From contig NZ_CP067041.1 in assembly GCF_016599855.1 (NCBI RefSeq), positions 5,332,001 through 5,396,000 on the forward strand: a DNA stretch of 64,000 nucleotides, in the 5' to 3' direction. Source of the stretch: Bradyrhizobium diazoefficiens. Its GTDB lineage: Bacteria; Pseudomonadota; Alphaproteobacteria; Rhizobiales; Xanthobacteraceae. Shown in pieces: positions 59,859-64,000 of this stretch (positions are counted from its first letter, which is position 1; each line of letters starts with the position of its first letter). A program made the position numbers and the translations under genes. A model generated the notes under the pieces. The model was not told the origin of the DNA and did no database searches. It worked only from the letters and a program-made list of their open reading frames with translations.

Positions 59859-61148
59859 ATGGACATCTTCATCCTGCTCGGCACGATGATCGCGTGCTTC
59901 CTGATCGGCATGCCGATCGCCTATTCGCTGGCGATGGCGGCGATCGCCGGCGCGCTTTCGGTTGGCATCCCCCTGGAAGCCCTGATGCTGAAGATCTCGG
60001 ACGGCGTCAGCAAGGTTGCGATGCTGACCATCCCGTTCTTCGTGCTCGCCGGCGCCATCATGGCCGAAGGCGGCATGGCGCGGCGGCTGGTCGCCTTTGC
60101 CGACGTGTTGGTCGGCCTGACCCGGCTGCGCGGCGGCCTCTCGATCGTCAACGTGCTGGCGACAACGTTCCTCAGCGGCATCTCCGGCTCCGCGGTGGCC
60201 GATACCTCGGCGATCGGCTCGGTGATGATCCCGCAGATGGAGAAGAACGGCTATCCACGCGTGTTCGCCACTAACCTCACGATCTCCTCCTCGGTCCAGG
60301 CGCTACTGGTGCCGCCGAGCCACAACGCCGTGCTGTATTCGCTCGCGACCGGCGGCACCATCTCGATCAGCGCGCTGTTCATGGCGGGCGTTTTTCCGGG
60401 GCTGTTGATCGGATTCTCGCTCATCATCCTGTGCCTGGTGATCGCCTATCGCGAAGGCCACCCGCACGGCCGCACCGTGCCGGCCAAGGATGCGATCAAG
60501 ATCACGATCGATGCGGCCTGGGGCCTGATCACGCTCGTCATCATTCTCGGCGGCATCCTGGGCGGCATCTTCACCGCGATCGAGGCCGGCGCCGTTGCGT
60601 GCATCTGGGCGTTCTTCGTCACCATGTTCGTCTACCGCGACTACAAATGGCGCGATCTGCCGGTGCTGCTGCACCGGACCTTGCGCACGGTCGCGATGGT
60701 GATGACGCTGATCGCCTGCGCCTCCGCCGTCGGCTATATCATGGCGTTAACGCAGATGCCGGCGAAGATGACGGCGTTCTTCCTGTCGATCTCGAGCAAC
60801 AAATACGTCATCCTGCTGCTGCTCAACGTCCTGCTGCTGCTGCTGGGCACGCTGCTCGACATGGCGCCGTCGATCCTGATCGCCACGCCGATCCTGCTGC
60901 CGGTGATGCAGAATTTCGGCGTCGATCCCGTCCACTTCGGCATGATCATGCTGCTCAACCTCGGCATCGGCCTGTGCCATCCGCCAGTCGGCGCGATCCT
61001 GTTCGTCGGCTGCGCCGTGGGGAAGGTCTCGCTCGAAGAGGTCATGCGCAAGATCTGGCCGTTCTACGGCGTCATGCTGTTCGTGCTGATGCTGGTCACC
61101 TACTTGCCGGAGATTTCGCTCTGGCTGCCGCGTCACATCCTGCACTGA
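59859..61148 (+). CDS. dctM: TRAP transporter large permease DctM
   Basis: The 429-residue protein has about 12 membrane helices. Family blocks are VAMLTIPFFVLAGAIMAEGGMARRLV, LATTFLSGISGSAVADTSAIGSVMIPQM and LNLGIGLCHPPVGAILFVGCAVG. ATG 59859 has GGAG upstream. It is the ion-coupled transport subunit of the same dctPQM operon. The next gene (Crp/Fnr) converges from the other strand after 88 bases. Confidence 0.93.
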   Translation: MDIFILLGTMIACFLIGMPIAYSLAMAAIAGALSVGIPLEALMLKISDGVSKVAMLTIPFFVLAGAIMAEGGMARRLVAFADVLVGLTRLRGGLSIVNVLATTFLSGISGSAVADTSAIGSVMIPQMEKNGYPRVFATNLTISSSVQALLVPPSHNAVLYSLATGGTISISALFMAGVFPGLLIGFSLIILCLVIAYREGHPHGRTVPAKDAIKITIDAAWGLITLVIILGGILGGIFTAIEAGAVACIWAFFVTMFVYRDYKWRDLPVLLHRTLRTVAMVMTLIACASAVGYIMALTQMPAKMTAFFLSISSNKYVILLLLNVLLLLLGTLLDMAPSILIATPILLPVMQNFGVDPVHFGMIMLLNLGIGLCHPPVGAILFVGCAVGKVSLEEVMRKIWPFYGVMLFVLMLVTYLPEISLWLPRHILH

Positions 61149-61236
61149 GCCGATCGCGCCGGCGCGTTCCTCGACGTCGCCGGTGCGTTTCTTGACCTCA
61201 CCGCGGTCGCCATCGTCGAAGACTGGAACGCCAAGC

Positions 61237-61962
61237 TTATTCCCCGAGACCACTCTCGGCAAGTTCGCGCAGCGCATCGGTGTCGAGCACGACGATGGCG
61301 CCGTGCTCGAGCCGCACCCAGTTTCGTCCGGACCAGGCGCGCAATTGCTTGTTGATGCTCTCGCGCGTCATCCCCACCATCTCGCTGATCTCCTGCTGCG
61401 TGATGGTGAGTGTGCCGCTGCCGGAGTCGAGCTTGCGCTCCTCGGTTAGACCGAGCAGCGCGCTCGCGAGCCGGCCCGGTAGATCCTGCAGGATCACCTG
61501 CTCGACCTGCTGGCTTGTCCAGCGCAGCCGTGCGCAGAGCAATTCGATAAATTTCATCGCGAGCGCCGGCTGGCTCTTCACGAAAGGCAGGAAGTCGCGG
61601 CGGTCGATGATGTAGAGCTCGCAACTGGTGTTGGCAGTCGCATCCGCCGACCGCGGCGCACCATCAAGCACGGCGATCTCGCCGAAGATTTCGCCGGGAC
61701 CGATCAGATTGAGAATGGCATTGCGGCCATCGGGCGACGAGGAGGAAATCTTCACGGTTCCGGAGATCACCGCGAACAGGTTATTGCCGGGGTCGCCCTT
61801 GGCAGCGATCGTCGCACCGCGCTTGACCGTCGTGTGCTTGGCGTAGCGGCATAGCTGATCGAGCGCGTCCGGCTCCAGATCTGCAAAGATCGGATGCTTG
61901 CGCAGAACCGACAGTTTGTTGCCCGGTTGCTGCCGGGGGTCGCCGGTCTTGTCCTGAGGCAC
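61237..61962 (-). CDS. Crp/Fnr-family transcriptional regulator
   Basis: The 241-residue protein has an N-terminal cyclic-nucleotide-binding beta roll (residues about 25-135: FADLEPDALDQLCRYAKHTTVKRGATIAAKGDPGNNLFAVISG, then GPGEIFGEIAVLDGAPRSADATA with Glu, Arg and the Ser-Ala pattern seen in cAMP binders) and a C-terminal winged helix (TLTITQQEISEMVGMTRESINKQLRAW). It has no Cys cluster, so it is not an oxygen-sensing Fnr; its recognition helix lacks the E-x-x-S-R of Fnr/FixK. It might regulate the neighbours. It lies 351 bases from the divergent kinase-like gene. Confidence 0.88.
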   Translation of the reverse strand: MPQDKTGDPRQQPGNKLSVLRKHPIFADLEPDALDQLCRYAKHTTVKRGATIAAKGDPGNNLFAVISGTVKISSSSPDGRNAILNLIGPGEIFGEIAVLDGAPRSADATANTSCELYIIDRRDFLPFVKSQPALAMKFIELLCARLRWTSQQVEQVILQDLPGRLASALLGLTEERKLDSGSGTLTITQQEISEMVGMTRESINKQLRAWSGRNWVRLEHGAIVVLDTDALRELAESGLGE

Positions 61963-62313
61963 GCCGGGATTCCTAAGCTGCGAAGCGCTGGGGTTCCTGC
62001 GTAGTCAACGTTAGCAGGCTTTTCAACCGGAAAGCATGGATACGGTTTGATGCAAATGCCGCAAATCCCACGATTGCGCCACGAAAACGCATCCGCAGGG
62101 TGTGCTGATGCGTTTTGGACCATGCAGAGTTGCAGAGACGACAGGCCTCATCCTAAGCCGCCTTCAGCCCGGACGCTTGATCCTCCTCAATCCGGGAAAA
62201 CTCCGCGTCACCAGCCGACGACAGCCTTTGACGGAAGTCAAGGACTGGTCGCGTTCTCGATTTAAGGGTTACCCTGGATTGCGGCCGAACCGCTTGGCGC
62301 CTTCATCTGCAAT
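61963..62313. other. Divergent intergenic region with a FixK-like box
   Basis: These 351 bases lie between the Crp/Fnr gene and the plus-strand phosphotransferase/ATPase gene. They hold a consensus FixK/Fnr box (62228-62241) with a possible -10 hexamer TTTAAG at 62261-62266. No protein-coding gene is supported in the rest. Confidence 0.5.
62228..62241 (+). promoter_or_regulatory. FixK/Fnr-type binding site TTGAC-N4-GTCAA
   Basis: TTGACGGAAGTCAA is a perfect 5-4-5 inverted repeat that matches the Fnr/FixK consensus (TTGA-N6-TCAA). Its centre lies about 26-29 bases upstream of a TTTAAG -10-like element, so the box would be at about -40, the class II activator position used by FixK2. The downstream gene begins at 62314 or 62326. 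Confidence 0.65.
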
Positions 62314-63873
62314 ATGCCGGCAGGTATGACAGACAATTCTGCGACCCAAGAACGGATCTTCACGGCACTGACTGCTCATCCCGGCGTGAAGCGGATCGAT
62401 ACGCACGCGGCTTCGGTCTTCCTCGACGGGACGCGCGCGCTGAAGATCAAGCGGGCTGTCAAGTATCCGTTTCTCGACTATTCGACACTCGAGAAGCGCA
62501 AGGCAGCCTGCGAGGAGGAGATCAGAATCAACCGGCCGTTGGCGCCCCAAATCTACCACCGCGTCGTGGCGATCACAGAGGAGCCCGACGGATCGGTGAA
62601 AATCGACGGCGGCGGCGGGCCGATCGAATATGCCGTCGACATGTTGCGCTTCGACGAGAATCGGACCCTGGATCATCTGGCAAACGCACGACAGTTCGAT
62701 TCGGACCTTGCGTCGGCCATTGCCGACGCGATCGCAGCTTCGCACGCGGCAGCGGCCCCTACCGCCGGTGAGGGTTGGGCTTCCTCCATCCCTGCCCTGA
62801 TCGAGGGCAACAGCAATGGTCTGCGGAACGGCAATCACTTTCCTGCCGCGGAGATCGAACGACTCGCGCAGGCCTCCCACGCGGCATTCCTGCGCACCCG
62901 CCCCTTGCTGGAGGAGCGGGGCCGCGGAGGATTTGTGCGCCGTTGCCACGGCGACCTGCATCTTGCGAATATCGTGTTGATCGAGCAGCAGCCCGTACTG
63001 TTCGATGCGATCGAGTTCGACGCTCAAATAGCGACTGTCGACGTGCTCTACGATCTCGCGTTCACGCTCATGGACCTGTTGCGTCACGATCAGCTGCTCG
63101 CCGCAAATGTCGTCCTGAATCGGTATCTTGCCGCGACGCCGCCCGAAAATCTCGATGCGCTCGGCGCGCTGCCGCTGTTCATGTCGCTTCGCGCCGCGAT
63201 CCGCGCCCAGGTGGCGCTGGCACGGCTGAAGCCGCCGCATTCCAACGAGGCCGGCATTCTCGACGAAGCACGCCGCTATTTTGATCTTGCCCGGGCGTTG
63301 ATCACGCCTCCGGCTCCGCGCCTGATCGCGGTGGGCGGACTGTCGGGCACCGGCAAGACTGCTTTGGCGCGCGCGCTCGCGCCCACTGTCGCGCCACAGA
63401 CGGGCGCGATCGTGTTGCGCAGCGACGTCATCCGCAAGCAGATGTTCGGGGTCGCCGACACGGAGCGGCTGCCGCCATCCGCATACACGCCCGAGCTTGC
63501 GGAGCGGGTTTACGCGGCATTAGCCGAGCGCGCCCGGCGCGTGCTGGCTCAGGGACATTCGGCGATCGTTGACGGTGTGTTCGCTCGCGAATTTGAACGA
63601 GACGCATTCACCACGCTGGCAAGGGATTGCGACGTGCCTCTTGCAGGCCTCTTCCTCGTCGCGGACCTGCCGACCCGACAGGCACGAATCGGCGGCCGCC
63701 ATGGCGATGCATCCGACGCCACGCAAGAGGTTGCCGCGTTGCAAGAGCACTATAATATCGGCCATATCGGTTGGACGACAATCGATGCATCCGGGACGCA
63801 AGCGCAGACGCTCCAGAGCTGCCGGAACGCGATCGCTGAGGGCAGGCAAGGCAATCTGATTGGCGCGGGCTAG
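62314..63873 (+). CDS. Fused aminoglycoside-phosphotransferase-like / P-loop ATPase protein
   Basis: The 519-residue protein starts at ATG 62314 or 62326; neither has a strong ribosome site. The N-terminal half is phosphotransferase-like (RVKYPFLDYSTLEKRKAACEEEIRINR-type lead, RRCHGDLHLANIVLI and FDAIEFD catalytic and metal blocks). The C-terminal half has a P-loop, VGGLSGTGKTALARALAP (near residue 341), RSDVIRKQMFG and IVDGVFAREFERD, as in zeta-toxin/gluconate-kinase-like enzymes. Such two-domain proteins are widespread in proteobacteria with unknown substrate. An upstream FixK-like box suggests low-oxygen expression. It is followed by a gene of possible CHAD type one base after its stop. 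Confidence 0.85.
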   Translation: MPAGMTDNSATQERIFTALTAHPGVKRIDTHAASVFLDGTRALKIKRAVKYPFLDYSTLEKRKAACEEEIRINRPLAPQIYHRVVAITEEPDGSVKIDGGGGPIEYAVDMLRFDENRTLDHLANARQFDSDLASAIADAIAASHAAAAPTAGEGWASSIPALIEGNSNGLRNGNHFPAAEIERLAQASHAAFLRTRPLLEERGRGGFVRRCHGDLHLANIVLIEQQPVLFDAIEFDAQIATVDVLYDLAFTLMDLLRHDQLLAANVVLNRYLAATPPENLDALGALPLFMSLRAAIRAQVALARLKPPHSNEAGILDEARRYFDLARALITPPAPRLIAVGGLSGTGKTALARALAPTVAPQTGAIVLRSDVIRKQMFGVADTERLPPSAYTPELAERVYAALAERARRVLAQGHSAIVDGVFAREFERDAFTTLARDCDVPLAGLFLVADLPTRQARIGGRHGDASDATQEVAALQEHYNIGHIGWTTIDASGTQAQTLQSCRNAIAEGRQGNLIGAG

Positions 63874-63874
63874 G

Positions 63875-64000
63875 ATGGCGCGACCCACCACGAGTTCGAG
63901 GGCGACCGGCCGCGCCAAGCCGCCGGCGAGCCGTACGCTGCCCGGCCGCCTCAGCCCCGGCATGGCCTGCGACACCGCCTTTCGGATCATCGCCCGCCGC
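63875..64000 (+). CDS. Start of a hypothetical protein, possibly CHAD-domain (partial)
   Basis: The frame from ATG 63875, one base after the preceding stop, is open to the window end and codes for a basic, Arg/Pro/Ser-rich N-terminus followed by SPGMACDTAFRIIARR. The D-T-A-F-R-I-I-A segment resembles the first helix of CHAD proteins, which bind polyphosphate, but 42 residues are too few for certainty. It is likely co-transcribed with the upstream kinase-like gene. Confidence 0.5.
   Translation, partial: MARPTTSSRATGRAKPPASRTLPGRLSPGMACDTAFRIIARR

Overview
This is a 64 kb window of high-GC alphaproteobacterial chromosome. The gene content points to Bradyrhizobium or a close relative: many alternative GTG/TTG starts with 4-base stop/start overlaps, a gspC-M/D/O type II secretion cluster, RTX/VCBS proteins, a FixK-like box, and TRAP and TTT-family transporters. 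The genus is an inference from gene families, not from a marker gene. No rRNA, tRNA, CRISPR array or intact insertion sequence was recognised.

Layout. (1) 1-9238 is a surface-polysaccharide locus: the end of a UDP-sugar decarboxylase/epimerase, a multispanning Wzy-like membrane protein, a CgeB-like glycosyltransferase, a tightly coupled cupin / DegT aminotransferase / methyltransferase / GT4 cassette, a Wzx-like flippase on the minus strand, and a second, WecE-type sugar aminotransferase. (2) 9242-24488 is a nearly complete type II secretion system: gspE-F-G-H-I-J-K-L-M on the minus strand, gspD-gspO divergent on the plus strand, and a gspC-like gene separated from gspM by a 1201-residue type V autotransporter. 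(3) 24604-34009 holds a Sel1 protein, a Zn-ribbon methyltransferase, a WbqC-family protein, a secreted beta-helix protein and a second, visibly less GC-rich glycan-modification island (GT2, two methyltransferases, PhyH dioxygenase, beta-propeller glycosidase-like protein, NeuD-like acetyltransferase). (4) 34034-46837 mixes large secreted proteins (an HExxH protease with four tandem Ca-loop repeats; a 1301-residue VCBS/RTX protein) with a class III CoA-transferase, a small triple-repeat secreted protein, an OafA-like O-acyltransferase and a decayed TTT transporter (tctC, tctA) abutting an outer-membrane-protein remnant. (5) 47373-61148 is catabolic: enoyl-CoA hydratase, serine-glyoxylate aminotransferase divergent from a fused FAD/Fe-S oxidoreductase plus a GlcG-like protein, then a second enoyl-CoA hydratase, molybdopterin oxidoreductase and SDR facing a GntR regulator and a dctPQM TRAP transporter. 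(6) 61237-64000 has a Crp/Fnr regulator, a FixK-type box, a kinase-like/ATPase fusion and the start of a possible CHAD protein.

How the parts work together. Regions 1 and 3 probably assemble and decorate an O-antigen or exopolysaccharide (precursor sugars, transfer, flipping, polymerisation, methylation and acylation). Region 2 exports folded periplasmic proteins. Region 5 looks like a C2/carboxylate utilisation locus: TRAP uptake under GntR control, and glycolate- or lactate-type oxidation feeding glyoxylate to serine-glyoxylate aminotransferase. The strongest leads are the second glycan island, the repeat-bearing protease, the autotransporter nested in the T2SS cluster, the decayed TTT operon with a repeat at its break, and the FixK-like promoter at 62.2 kb.
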